Of a stretch of DNA of 64,000 bases, positions 12,011-25,102 are shown piece after piece (the stretch's first letter is position 1; each line of letters opens with the position of its first letter). The stretch lies in NCBI RefSeq assembly GCF_949987535.1, contig NW_026646025.1, positions 1,612,001 to 1,676,000 on the forward strand, given 5' to 3'. The translations under genes and the position numbers were made by a program. Origin of the DNA: Balaenoptera acutorostrata. Its lineage: Eukaryota > Chordata > Mammalia > Artiodactyla > Balaenopteridae. Under the pieces are notes generated by a model. That model was not told the origin of the DNA and searched no databases. It worked only from the letters and a program-made list of their open reading frames with translations.

Positions 12011-13574
12011 ACATGACCCTGGTCATCACAGTTCTCCATGACCTTTGTCATCACAATGCTCTATGTCGCTTTTCATCACAATTCTCAATGACCACTTTAA
12101 TCACTATGCTCGCTGACCATTTTCATCATATTTCTCTAGTGTCATTACAATACCCCATGGCCCCTTTCTTCACAATGCTCCATGATGCCTGTCATCACAA
12201 TGCTTCATGGCTTTTGTTATCACAATGCTCCAGGACCAGTTTCATCACAATTCTCCATCCCCTTTGTCATCATGGTGCACAATGAATCCTTTCATTAAAA
12301 TGCTCCATGACACTAGTCATCACAATACTCCATGGCCTTTATCGTCACAATGCTCCCATGCACTTTTCATCACGATGTTCCATGAATACTTTCATCACAT
12401 TGCTCCATGACCATTGTCATCACAATAGTCCATAACCTTGTCAACACAATGCTGCATAATCCCTGTCATCACAATTCTCCATGACTGCTGTCATCACAAT
12501 AATCCAGGACAATTTTCATCACAGTGCTCCATGATACCTTTCATCACAATTCCTAGATGATCAATGTCACACAATGCCCCATGACACTTGTCATCACAAT
12601 TCGCTATGACCCTTGTCATCACAATACTCGATGAACCGTGTCATCACAGTGTTCCAGGACACATGTCATCACAATGATCCATGTCTACTTCCATCACAAT
12701 GCTCCAATACCCCTGTCATCACAATGCTCCATGGCCCCTGTTATCATATTGCTCCATGATCTCTTTCATCACAATGCTCCATGACCAATGTCATCACCAT
12801 GCCTCATAACGGCTCTCATCTCAATGCTCCATGGCCCCTTTCATCACAATGCTCCATGAACCCTGTCATCACAATGTACCCTGCCCTTTTCATCACAAAG
12901 CTCCGTGGGCCCTGTCATCACAATGCTCCATGCCCTTGTCATCAAAATGCTCCAGAACTCTTGTCATCATAATGCTCCATGCCAATGTCATCAAAATGCC
13001 CCATGACACTTGTCATCACAATGCTCCATGGCCTTTGTCATCACATTGTTCCATGGCCCCTGTTATCACAGTGCTCCATGATACCTTTCATCGCAAATCT
13101 AGATGACCACTGTCATCACAATGCCCCATGACAGATGTCATCACAATTCGCCATGGTCCTTGTCATCACAATGCTCCATGAACCGTGTCATCACAAGGTT
13201 CCAGGACACTTGTCATCACAATGATCCAAGATCACATTCATCACAGTGCTCCATGAACCCTGTCATCTCAATGCTCCATAGCCTTTGTATTCACAATGCT
13301 CCATGGCCCCTGTAATCACAGTGCTCCATGACCCTTTTCATCACAATGCTCCAAGACCGCTCTCAACACAATGCCCCATGACGCCTGACATCACAAATCT
13401 CCATAGCCTCTCTTACCAAAAAGCTCCATGATCGCTGTCAGCAGAATGTTCCATGACACTTTTCGTCACAATACTGCAAGGCCACTGTCATCACAGAGTT
13501 CTCTGCCCATATCATCACAATGTTCCTTGTCACCTTTAATCACAATGCTCCATGCCCTTTCATCACAATGCTCC
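12011..13574 (+). repeat. Reference D block, type D-b (1564 bp)
   Basis: This is the second diverged-block subfamily. It is 26 bp shorter than D-a: a 25-bp monomer carrying CTTCATGCCCCCAGTC is missing near 12520, and one base is lost in GTCACACAATG near 12565. The 3' third differs from D-a, with CTCTCAACAC, GCCTGACATCAC, CTTACCAAAAAGCTCC and CTGTCAGCAGAATG. The same 1564-bp length is seen in units 6, 13, 16, 17 and 18. Units 19 and 20 have a 1540-bp derivative lacking the GGTTCCAGGACACTTG monomer. Confidence 0.9.
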
Positions 13575-13923
13575 AGAAATCTTTTTCATCGCAATGTTCC
13601 TTGACTGTGTCATCACAATGCTCCATGGCCGTCATCAGCACAATGCTCCAGAATTCTTGTCATCACAATGTTCCATGACCGTGTCATCACAATGCTCCAT
13701 GGCCCTTGTCATCACAATGCTCCGGAATTCTTCTCATCACATTGTTCCATGACCGTGTCATCACAATGCTCCATGGCCCTTTTCAGCACAATGCTCCAGA
13801 ATTCCTGTCATCACAATGTTCCATGACCGTGTCATCACAATGCTCCATGGCCTTTGTCATCACAATGCGCCAGAATTCTTGTCATCACAATGTTCCATAC
13901 CGTGTCATCACAATGCTCCATGG

Positions 13924-13970
13924 CCATTGTCATCACAATGCTCCAGAATTCTTGTCATCACAATGTTCCA
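13924..13970 (+). repeat. H-block trimer with EcoRI/NcoI sites
   Basis: This is a representative trimer fragment inside the unit 5 H block. CCAGAATTCTTG supplies the EcoRI site and CTCCATGG the NcoI site. Such sites recur at 74-bp spacing through H blocks, while most D monomers lack GAATTC. The exceptions in D are CCTTTGAATTCAC (for example near 4326) and CACAGAATTCTC. Confidence 0.8.
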
Positions 13971-14637
13971 TGGCCGTGTCATCACAATGCTCCATGGCCC
14001 TTCTCATCATAATGCTCCAGAATTCTTGTCATCACAATGTTCCATGACCGTATCATCACAATGCTCCATGGCCCTTGTCAGCACAATGCTCCAGAATTCT
14101 TGTCATCACAATGTTCCATGACCGTGTCATCACAATGTTCAATGGCCGTGTCATCACAATGCTCCATGGCCCTTGTCATCATAATGCTCCAGAATTCTTG
14201 TCATTACTATATTCCATGAATGTGTCTTCACAATGCTCTATGGCACTTGTCATCAGAATGCTCCAGAATTCTTGTCATCACAATGTTCCATGACCGTGTC
14301 ATCACAATGCTCCATCGCCTTTGTCATCAGAATGCTCCAGAATTCTTGTCATCACAATGTTCCATGACTGTGTCATCACAATGCTCCATGGCCCTTGTCA
14401 GCACAATGCTCCAGAATTCTGGTCATCACAATGTTCCATGGCCATGTCATCACAATTCTCCATGAACCTTGTCATCACAATTCTCCAGAATTCTTGTCAT
14501 CACAATGTTCCATGGCCGTGTCATCACAATGCTCCATGGCCCTTGTCATGACAATGCTCCAGAATTCTTCTCATCACAATGTTCCATGACCGTGTCATCA
14601 CAATGCTCCATGGCCATTGTCATCACAATGCTCCATG

Positions 14638-16138
14638 AATCGTGTCATCACAAGGTTCCAGGACACTTGTCATCACAATGATCCAAGATCACATTCATCA
14701 CAGTGCTCCATGAAGCCTGTCATCTCAATGCTCCATAGCCTTTGAATTCACATGCTCCATGGCCCCTGTAATCACAATGCTCCATGACGCCTTTCATCAC
14801 AATGCTCCAAGTCCGGTGTCAACACAATGCCCCATGATGCCTGCCATCACAAATCTCCAGGGCCTCTCTTACCAAAGAGCTCCATGATCCCTGTCAGCAC
14901 AATGTTCCATGACAGTTTTCGTCACAATACTCCATGTCCTGTCTCATCACAGAGTTCTCTGCCCATATCATCACAATTTTCCTTGTCACCTTTAATCACA
15001 ATGCTCCATACCCTTTCACCACAATGCTCCAGAATTCTTGTCATCACAATGTTCCATGACCGTGTCATAACAATGCTCCATGGCGCTTGTCATCACAATG
15101 TTCCAGAATTCTTGTAATCACAAAGTTCCATGACCGTGTCATCACAATAGTCCATGGCCCTTCTCATGACAATGCTCCAGAATTTTTCTCATCACAATGT
15201 TCCATGACCGTGTCATCAAAATGCTCCATGGGCACTGTCATCACAATGCTCCAGAATTCTTGTCATCACAGTGTTCCATGGCCGTGTCATCACAATGCTC
15301 CATGGCCCTAGTCATTATAATGCTCCAGAATTCTTGTCATCACAATGTTCCATGAACATGTCATCACAATGCTCCATGGCCCTTGTCAGCACAATGCTCC
15401 AGAATTCTTGTCATCACAATGTTCCATGACCGTGTCATCACAATGCTCCATGGCCCTTGTCAGCACAATGCTCCAGAATTCTTGTCATCACAATGTTCCA
15501 TGGCCGTGTCATCACAATGCTCCATGACGCCTTTCATCACAATGCTCCAAGACTGGTGTCAACACAATGCCCCATGATGCCTGCCATCACAAATCTCCAG
15601 GGCCTCTCTTACCAAAGAGCTCCATGATCCCTGTCAGCACAATGTTCCATGACAGTTTTCGTCACAATACTCTATGTCCTGTCTCATCACAGAATTCTCT
15701 GCCCATATCATCACAATGTTCCTTGTCACCTTTAATTACAATGCTCCATACTCCTTCACCACAATGCTCCAGAATTCTTATCATCACAATGTTCCATGAC
15801 CGTGTCATCACAATGCTCCATGGCCCTTGTCATCACAATGCTCCAGAATTCTTGTCATCACAATGTTCCATGACCGTGTCATCACAATGCTCCATGGCCC
15901 TTCTCATGACAATGCTCCAGAATTTTTCTCATCACAATGTTCCATGACCGTGTCATCAAAATGCTCCATGGCCGTGTCATCACAATGCTCCATGGCCCTT
16001 GTCATCATAATGCTCCAGAATTCTTGTCATCACAATGTTCCATGAACGTGTCACAACAATGCTCCATGGCCCTTGTCAGCACAATGCTCCAGAATTCTTG
16101 TCATCACAATGTTCCATGACCGTGTCATCACAATGCTC
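14638..16138 (+). repeat. Approximately 1.5-kb cassette, copy 2 of 4
   Basis: Same order and spacing as copy 1 at a constant 6058-bp offset. It follows the D-b type H block of unit 5 through an ATGAATCGTGTCATCAC monomer near 14635, a variant shared with copies 3 and 4 but not copy 1. Copies 2, 3 and 4 are therefore closer relatives of one another. Confidence 0.84.
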
Positions 16139-16442
16139 CATCGCCTTTGTCATCAGAATGCTCCAGAATTCTTGTCATCACAATGTTCCATGACCGTGTC
16201 ATCACAATGCTCAATGGCCCTTGTCAGCACAATGCTCCAGAATTCTTGTCATCACAATGTTCCATGACCGTGTCATCACAATGCTCCATGGCCCTTGGCA
16301 TCACAATGCTCCAGAATTCTTGTCATCACAATGTTCCATGACCGTGTCATCACAATGCTCCATGGCCCTTATCATGACAATGCTCCAGAATTCTTCTCAT
16401 CACAATGGTCCATGATCGTGTCATCACAATGCTCCATGGCCA

Positions 16443-16886
16443 TTGTCATCACAATGCTCCCGAATTCTTGTCATCACAATGTTCCATGACCATGTCATCA
16501 CAATGCTCAATGGCCATTGTCATCACAATGCTCCCGAATTCTTGTCATCACAATGTTCCATGACCGTGTCTTCACAATGCTCCATGGCCCTTGCCATCAT
16601 AATGCTCCAGAATTCTTGTCATCACAATGTTCCATGACCGTATCATCACAATGCTCCATGGCCCTTGTCATCGCAATGCTCCAGAATTCTTGTCATCACA
16701 ATGTTCCATGACCGTGTCATCACAATGCTACATGGCCCTTGTCATCGCAATGCTCCAGAATTCTTGTCATCACAATGTTCCATGACCGTGTCATCACAAT
16801 GCTCCATCGCCTTTGTCATCAGAATGCTCCAGAATTCTTGTCATCACAATGTTCCATGACCATGTCATCACAATGGTCCATGGCCC
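16443..16886 (+). repeat. Six-trimer (444-bp) length difference in H block
   Basis: The H block at about 11576-12010 and the one at about 16073-16951 align at offset 4497 up to about 11930/16427. The D blocks after them align at 4941. The difference, 444 bp, is exactly six 74-bp trimers. The placement within the run is approximate because trimers are near-identical. Confidence 0.82.
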
Positions 16887-16951
16887 TAGTCAGCACAATG
16901 CTCCAGAATTCTTGTCATCACAATGTTCCATAACCGTGTCATCACAATGCT

Positions 16952-19900
16952 ACATGACCCTGGTCATCACAGTTCTCCATGACCTTTGTCATCACAATGC
17001 TCTATGTCGCTTTTCATCACAATTCTCAATGACCACTTTAATCACTATGCTCGCTGACCATTTTCATCATATTTCTCTAGTGTCATTACAATACCCCATG
17101 GCCCCTTTCTTCACAATGCTCCATGATGCCTGTCATCACAATGCTCCATGGCTTTTGTTATCACAATGCTCCAGGACCAGTTTCATCACAATTCTCCATC
17201 CCCTTTGTCATCATGGTGCACAATGAAACCTTTCATTAAAATGCTCCATGACACTAGTCATCACAATACTCCATGGCCTTTATCGTCACAATGCTCCCAT
17301 TCACTTTTCATCACGATGTTCCATGAATACTTTCATCACATTGCTCCATGACCATTGTCATCACAATAGTCCATACCCTTGTCAACACAATGCTGCATAA
17401 TCCCTGTCATCACAATTCTCCATGACTGCTGTCATCACAATAATCCAGGACAATTTTCATCACAGTGCTCCATGATACCTTTCATCACAATTCCTAGATG
17501 ATCAATGTCACACAATGCCCCATGACACTTGTCATCACAATTCGCTATGACCCTTTTCATCACAATACTCGATGAACCGTGTCATCACAGTGTTCCAGGA
17601 CACATGTCATCACAATGATCCATGTCTACTTCCATCACAATGCTCCAATACCCCTGTCATCACAATGCTCCATGGACCCTGTTATCATATTGCTCCATGA
17701 TCTCTTTCATCACAATGCTCCATGACCAATGTCATCACCATGCCTCATAACGGCTCTCATCTCAATGCTCCATGGCCCCTTTCATCACAATGCTCCATGA
17801 ACCCTGTCATCACAATGTACCCTGCCCTTTTCATCACAAAGCTCCGTGGGCCCTTTCATCACAATGCTCCATGCCCTTGTCATCAAAATGCTCCAGAACT
17901 CTTGTCATCATAATGCTCCATGCCAATGTCATCAAAATGCCCCATGACACTTGTCATCACAATGCTCCATGGCCTTTGTCATCACATTGTTCCATGGCCC
18001 CTGTTATCACAGTGCTCCATGATACCTTTCATCGCAAATCTAGATGACCACTGTCATCACAATGCCCCATGACAGATGTCATCACAATTCGCCATGGTCC
18101 TTGTCATCACAATGCTCCATGAACCGTGTCATCACAAGGTTCCAGGACACTTGTCATCACAATGATCCAAGATCACATTCATCACAGTGCTCCATGAACC
18201 CTGTCATCTCAATGCTCCATAGCCTTTGTATTCACAATGCTCCATGGCCCCTGTAATCACAGTGCTCCATGACCCTTTTCATCACAATGCTCCAAGACCG
18301 CTCTCAACACAATGCCCCATGACGCCTGACATCACAAATCTCCATAGCCTCTCTTACCAAAAAGCTCCATGATCGCTGTCAGCAGAATGTTCCATGACAC
18401 TTTTCGTCACAATACTGCAAGGCCACTGTCATCACAGAGTTCTCTGCCCATATCATCACAATGTTCCTTGTCACCTTTAATCACAATGCTCCATGCCCTT
18501 TCATCACAATGCTCCAGAAATCTTTTTCATCGCAATGTTCCTTGACTGTGTCATCACAATGCTCCATGGCCGTCATCAGCACAATGCTCCAGAATTCTTG
18601 TCATCACAATGTTCCATGACCGTGTCATCACAATGCTCCATGGCCCTTGTCATCACAATGCTCCGGAATTCTTCTCATCACATTGTTCCATGACCGTGTC
18701 ATCACAATGCTCCATGGCCCTTTTCAGCACAATGCTCCAGAATTCCTGTCATCACAATGTTCCATGACCGTGTCATCACAATGCTCCATGGCCTTTGTCA
18801 TCACAATGCGCCAGAATTCTTGTCATCACAATGTTCCATACCGTGTCATCACAATGCTCCATGGCCATTGTCATGACAATGCTCCAGAATTCTTCTCATC
18901 ACAATGTTCCATGACCGTGTCATCACAATGCTCCATCGCCTTTGTCATCACAATGCTCCAGAATTCTTGTCATCACAATTTTCCATGACCGTGTCATCAC
19001 AATGCTCCATGGCCCTTGTCAGCACAATGCTCCAGAATTCTGGTCATCACAATGTTCCATGGCCATGTCATCACAATTCTCCATGAACCTTGTCATCACA
19101 ATTCTCCAGAATTCTTGTCATCACAATGTTCCATGGCCGTGTCATCACAATGCTCCATGGCCCTTGTCATGACAATGCTCCAGAATTCTTCTCATCACAA
19201 TGTTCCATGACCGTGTCATCACAATGCTCCATGGCCATTGTCATCACAATGCTCCATGAATCGTGTCATCACAAGGTTCCAGGACACTTGTCATCACAAT
19301 GATCCAAGATCACATTCATCACAGTGCTCCATGAAACCTGTCATCTCAATGCTCCATAGCCTTTGAATTCACATGCTCCATGGCCCCTGTAATCACAATG
19401 CTCCATGACGCCTTTCATCACAATGCTCCAAGTCCGGTGTCAACACAATGCCCCATGATGCCTGCCATCACAAATCTCCAGGGCCTCTCTTACCAAAGAG
19501 CTCCATGATCCCTGTCAGCACAATGTTCCATGACAGTTTTCGTCACAATACTCCATGTCCTGTCTCATCACAGAGTTCTCTGCCCATATCATCACAATGT
19601 TCCTTGTCACCTTTAATCACAATGCTCCATACCCTTTCACCACAATGCTCCAGAATTCTTGTCATCACAATGTTCCATGACCGTGTCATCACAATGCTCC
19701 ATGGCGCTTGTCATCACAATGTTCCAGAATTCTTATAATCACAATGTTCCATGACCGTGTCATCACAATAGTCCATGGCCCTTCTCATGACAATGCTCCA
19801 GAATTTTTCTCATCACAATGTTCCATGACCGTGTCATCAAAATGCTCCATGGGCACTGTCATCACAATGCTCCAGAATTCTTGTCATCACAGTGTTCCAT

Positions 19901-21772
19901 GGCCGTGTCATCACAATGCTCCATGGCCCTAGTCATTATAATGCTCCAGAATTCTTGTCATCACAATGTTCCATGAACATGTCATCACAATGCTCCATGG
20001 CCCTTGTCAGCACAATGCTCCAGAATTCTTGTCATCACAATGTTCCATGACCGTGTCATCACAATGCTCCATGGCCCTTGTCAGCACAATGCTCCAGAAT
20101 TCTTGTCATCACAATGTTCCATGGCCGTGTCATCACAATGCTCCATGACGCCTTTCATCACAATGCTCCAAGACTGGTGTCAACACAATGCCCCATGATG
20201 CCTGCCATCACAAATCTCCAGGGCCTCTCTTACCAAAGAGCTCCATGATCCCTGTCAGCACAATGTTCCATGACAGTTTTCGTCACAATACTCTATGTCC
20301 TGTCTCATCACAGAATTCTCTGCCCTTATCATCACAATGTTCCTTGTCACCTTTAATCACAATGCTCCATACTCCTTCACCACAATGCTCCAGAATTCTT
20401 ATCATCACAATGTTCCATGACCGTGTCATCACAATGCTCCATGGCCCTTGTCATCACAATGCTCCAGAATTCTTGTCATCACAATGTTCCATGACCGTGT
20501 CATCACAATGCTCCATGGCCCTTCTCATGACAATGCTCCAGAATTTTTCTCATCACAATGTTCCATGACCGTGTCATCAAAATGCTCCATGGCCGTGTCA
20601 TCACAATGCTCCATGGCCCTTGTCATCATAATGCTCCAGAATTCTTGTCATCACAATGTTCCATGAACGTGTCACAACAATGCTCCATGGCCCTTGTCAG
20701 CACAATGCTCCAGAATTCTTGTCATCACAATGTTCCATGACCGTGTCATCACAATGCTCCATGGCCCTTGTCATCACAATGCTCCAGAATTCTTGTCATC
20801 ACAATGTTCCATGACCGTGTCATCACAATGCTCCATGGCCCCTGTTATCATATTGCTCCATGATCTCTTTCATCACAATGCTCCATGACCACTGTCATCA
20901 CCATGCCTCATAACGGCTCTCATCTCAATGCTCCATGGCCCCTTTCATCACAATGCTCCATGAACCCTGTCATCACAATGTACCCTGCCCTTTTCATCAC
21001 AAAGCTCCGTGGGCCCTGTCATCACAATGCTCCATGCCCTTGTCTTCAACATGCTCCAGAACTCTTGTCATCATAATGCTCCATGTCAATGTCATCAAAA
21101 TGCCCCATGACACTTGTCATCACAATGCTCCATGGCCTTTGTCATCACAATGTTCCATGGACCCTGTTATCACAGTGCTCCATGATACCTTTCATCGCAA
21201 ATCTAGATGACCACTGTCATCACAATGCCCCATGACAGATGTCATCACAATTTGCCATGGCCCTTGTCATCACAATGCTCAAGAATTCTTCTCATCATAA
21301 TGTTCCATGACCGTGTCATCACAATGCTCCATGGCCATTGTCATCACAATGCTCCCGAATTCTTGTCATCACAATGTTCCCTGGCCCTGTCTTCACAATG
21401 CTCCATGGCCCTTCTCATCATAATGCTCCAGAATTCTTGTCATCACAATGTTCCATGACCGTATCATCACAATGCTCCATGGCACTTGTCATCGCAATGC
21501 TGCAGAATTCTTGTCATCAAAATGTTCCATGACCGTGTCATCACAATGCTCCATGGCCCTTGTCATCGCAATGCTGCAGAATTCTTGTCATCACAATGTT
21601 CCATGACCGTGTCATCACAATGCTCCATGACCATTGTCATCACAATGCTCCAGAATTATTGTCGTCACAATGTTCCATGACCATGTCATCACAATGGTCC
21701 ATGGCCCTAGTCAGCACAATGCTCCAGAATTCTTTTCATCACAATGTTCCATGACCGTGTCATCACAATGCT
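16952..21772 (+). repeat. HOR unit 6 (4821 bp), mosaic
   Basis: D-b block 16952-18515 (1564 bp), H 18516 to about 19251, D fragment about 19252-19651, H 19652-20146, D fragment 20147-20391 (245 bp), H 20392 to about 20830, D segment about 20831-21258, H to 21772. It tracks unit 5 at offset 4941 up to about 18846 and at offset 4621 from about 19016. So 320 bp (4x74 + 24) of H sequence is missing relative to unit 5. Its last part resembles unit 4 (about 10150-11800) without the 547-bp duplication. Confidence 0.86.
19259..20759 (+). repeat. Approximately 1.5-kb cassette, copy 3 of 4
   Basis: Copy of 14638-16138 at offset 4621. Its downstream flank matches copy 1 (about 10081 onward: trimer, then the GGCCCCTGTTATCATATTG D segment), while its upstream flank matches copy 2. 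The unit is therefore a recombinant of the two contexts. Confidence 0.84.
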
Positions 21773-24700
21773 ACATGACCCTGGTCATCACAGTTCTCCA
21801 TGACCTTTGTCATCACAATGCTCTATGTCGCTTTTCATCACAATTCTCAATGACCACTTTAATCACTATGCTCGCTGACCATTTTCATCATATTTCTCTA
21901 GTGTCATTACAATACCCCATGGCCCCTTTCTTCACAATGCTCCATGATGCCTGTCATCACAATGCTTCATGGCTTTTGTTATCACAATGCTCCAGGACCA
22001 GTTTCATCACAATTCTCCATCCCCTTTGTCATCATGGTGCACAATGAAACCTTTCATTAAAATGCTCCATGACACTAGTCATCACAATACTCCATGGCCT
22101 TTATCGTCACAATGCTCCCATGCACTTTACATCACGATGTTCCATGAATACTTTCATCACATTGCTCCATGACCATTGTCATCATAATGCTCCAGAATTC
22201 TTGTCATTACTATATTCCATGAATGTGTCTTCACAATGCTCTATGGCACTTGTCATCAGAATGCTCCAGAATTCTTGTCATCACAATGTTCCATGACCGT
22301 GTCATCACAATGCTCCATCGCCTTTGTCATCAGAATGCTCCAGAATTCTTGTCATCACAATGTTCCATGACCGTGTCATCACAATGCTCCATGGCCCTTG
22401 TCAGCACAATGCTCCAGAATTCTGGTCATCACAATGTTCCATGGCCATGTCATCACAATTCTCCATGAACCTTGTCATCACAATTCTCCAGAATTCTTGT
22501 CATCACAATGTTCCATGGCCGTGTCATCACAATGCTCCATGGCCCTTGTCATGACAATGCTCCAGAATTCTTCTCATCACAATGTTCCATGACCGTGTCA
22601 TCACAATGCTCCATGGCCATTGTCATCACAATGCTCCATGAATCGTGTCATCACAAGGTTCCAGGACACTTGTCATCACAATGATCCAAGATCACATTCA
22701 TCACAGTGCTCCATGAAACCTGTCATCTCGATGCTCCATAGCCTTTGAATTCACATGCTCCATGGCCCCTGTAATCACAATGCTCCATGACGCCTTTCAT
22801 CACAATGCTCCAAGTCCGGTGTCAACACAATGCCCCATGATGCCTGCCATCACAAATCTCCAGGGCCTCTCTTACCAAAGAGCTCCATGATCCCTGTCAG
22901 CACAATGTTCCATGACAGTTTTCGTCACAATACTCCATGTCCTGTCTCATCACCGAGTTCTCTGCCCATATCATCACAATGTTCCTTGTCACCTTTAATC
23001 ACAATGCTCCATACCCTTTCACCACAATGCTCCAGAATTCTTGTCATCACAATGTTCCATGACCGTGTCATCACAATGCTCCATGGCGCTTGTCATCACA
23101 ATGTTCCAGAATTCTTGTAATCACAATGTTCCATGACCGTGTCATCACAATAGTCCATGGCCCTTCTCATGACAATGCTCCAGAATTTTTCTCATCACAA
23201 TGTTCCATGACCGTGTCATCAAAATGCTCCATGGGCACTGTCATCACAATGCTCCAGAATTCTTGTCATCACAGTGTTCCATGGCCGTGTCATCACAATG
23301 CTCCATGGCACTAGTCATTATAATGCTCCAGAATTCTTGTCATCACAATGTTCCATGAACATGTCATCACAATGCTCCATGGCCCTTGTCAGCACAATGC
23401 TCCAGAATTCTTGTCATCACAATGTTCCATGACCGTGTCATCACAATGCTCCATGGCCCTTGTCAGCAGAATGCTCCAGAATTCTTGTCATCACAATGTT
23501 CCATGGCCGTGTCATCACAATGCTCCATGACGCCTTTCATCACAATGCTCCAAGACTGGTGTCAACACAATGCCCCATGATGCCTGCCATCACAAATCTC
23601 CAGAGCCTCTCTTACCAAAGAGCTCCATGATCCCTGTCAGCACAATGTTCCATGACAGTTTTCGTCACAATACTCTATGTCCTGTCTCATCACAGAATTC
23701 TCTGCCCTTATCATCACAATGTTCCTTGTCACCTTTAATCACAATGCTCCATACTCCTTCACCACAATGCTCCAGAATTCTTATCATCACAATGTTCCAT
23801 GACCGTGTCATCACAATGCTCCATGGCCCTTGTCATCACAATGCTCCAGAATTCTTGTCATCACAATGTTCCATGACCGTGTCATCACAATGCTCCATGC
23901 CCCTTCTCATGACAATGCTCCAGAATTTTTCTCATCACAATGTTCCATGACCGTGTCATCAAAATGCTCCATGGCCGTGTCATCACAATGCTCCATGGCC
24001 CTTGTCATCATAATGCTCCAGAATTCTTGTCATCACAATGTTCCATGAACGTGTCACAACAATGCTCCATGGCCCTTGTCAGCACAATGCTCCAGAATTC
24101 TTGTCATCACAATGTTCCATGACCGTGTCATCACAATGCTCCATCGCCTTTGTCATCAGAATGCTCCAGAATTCTTGTCATCACAATGTTCCATGACCGT
24201 GTCATCACAATGCTCAATGGCCCTTGTCAGCACAATGCTCCAGAATTCTTGTCATCACAATGTTCCATGACCGTGTCATCACAATGCTCCATGGCCCTTG
24301 TCATCACAATGCTCCAGAATTATTGTCATCACAATGTTCCATGACCGTGTCATCACAATGCTCCATGGCCCTTGTCATGACAATGCTCCAGAATTCTTCT
24401 CATCACAATGGTCCATGATCGTGTCATCACAATGCTCCATGGCCATTGTCATCACAATGCTCCCGAATTGTTGTCATCACAATGTTCCATGACCATGTCA
24501 TCACAATGCTCAATGGCCATTGTCATCACAATGCTCCCGAATTCTTGTCATCACAATGTTCCATGACCGTGTCTTCACAATGCTCCATGGCCCTTGTCAT
24601 CATAATGCTCCAGAATTCTTGTCATCACAATGTTCCATGACCGTATCATCACAATGCTCCATGGCCCTTGTCATCACAATGCTCCAGAATTCTTGTCATC

Positions 24701-25102
24701 ACAATGTTCCATGACCGTGTCATCACAATGCTACATGGCCCTTGTCATCGCAATGCTCCAGAATTCTTGTCATCACAATGTTCCATGACCGTATCATCAC
24801 AATGCTCCATGGCCCTTGTCATCGCAATGCTCCAGAATTGTTGTCATCACAATGTTACATAACCGTGTCATCACAATGCTCCATGGCCCTTGTCATCGCA
24901 ATGCTGCAGAATTCTTGTCATCACAATGTTCCATGACCGTGTCATCACAATGCTCCATCGCCTTTGTCATCAGAATGCTCCAGAATTCTTGTCATCACAA
25001 TGTTCCATGACCATGTCATCACAATGGTCCATGGCCCTAGTCAGCACAATGCTCCAGAATTCTTGTCATCACAATGTTCCATGACCGTGTCATCACAATG
25101 CT
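21773..25102 (+). repeat. HOR unit 7 (3330 bp), D block truncated
   Basis: The D block stops after about 406 bp. Near 22178 it passes from D sequence (CATGACCATTGTCATCA) straight into the trimer monomer TAATGCTCCAGAATTC. Then H about 22179-22632, D fragment about 22633-23033, H 23034-23528, D fragment 23529-23773 (245 bp), H 23774-25102 (1329 bp = 47 + 17x74 + 24). From 22181 it follows 14178 onward at offset 8003, rising to 8151 near 24816-24963, so two additional trimers are present here. Confidence 0.86.
22641..24141 (+). repeat. Approximately 1.5-kb cassette, copy 4 of 4
   Basis: Copy of 19259-20759 at offset 3382. Its downstream flank matches copy 2 (offset 8003 from 16147 onward). Small differences include CAGAGCCTC for CAGGGCCTC near 23600 and CATGCCCCTTCTC for CATGGCCCTTCTC near 23896. 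Confidence 0.84.

Larger units (their letters stand above)
12011..16951 (+). repeat. HOR unit 5 (4941 bp), mosaic
   Basis: D-b block 12011-13574 (1564 bp), H 13575 to about 14630, a D-a 3' fragment about 14631-15030, H 15031-15525, a 245-bp D fragment 15526-15770, then H 15771-16951 (1181 bp = 47 + 15x74 + 24). The extra 24 bp is a second short monomer (CTCCATGGCCGTG) near 15970. The unit joins a D-b 5' portion to D-a-type 3' fragments. Confidence 0.87.
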
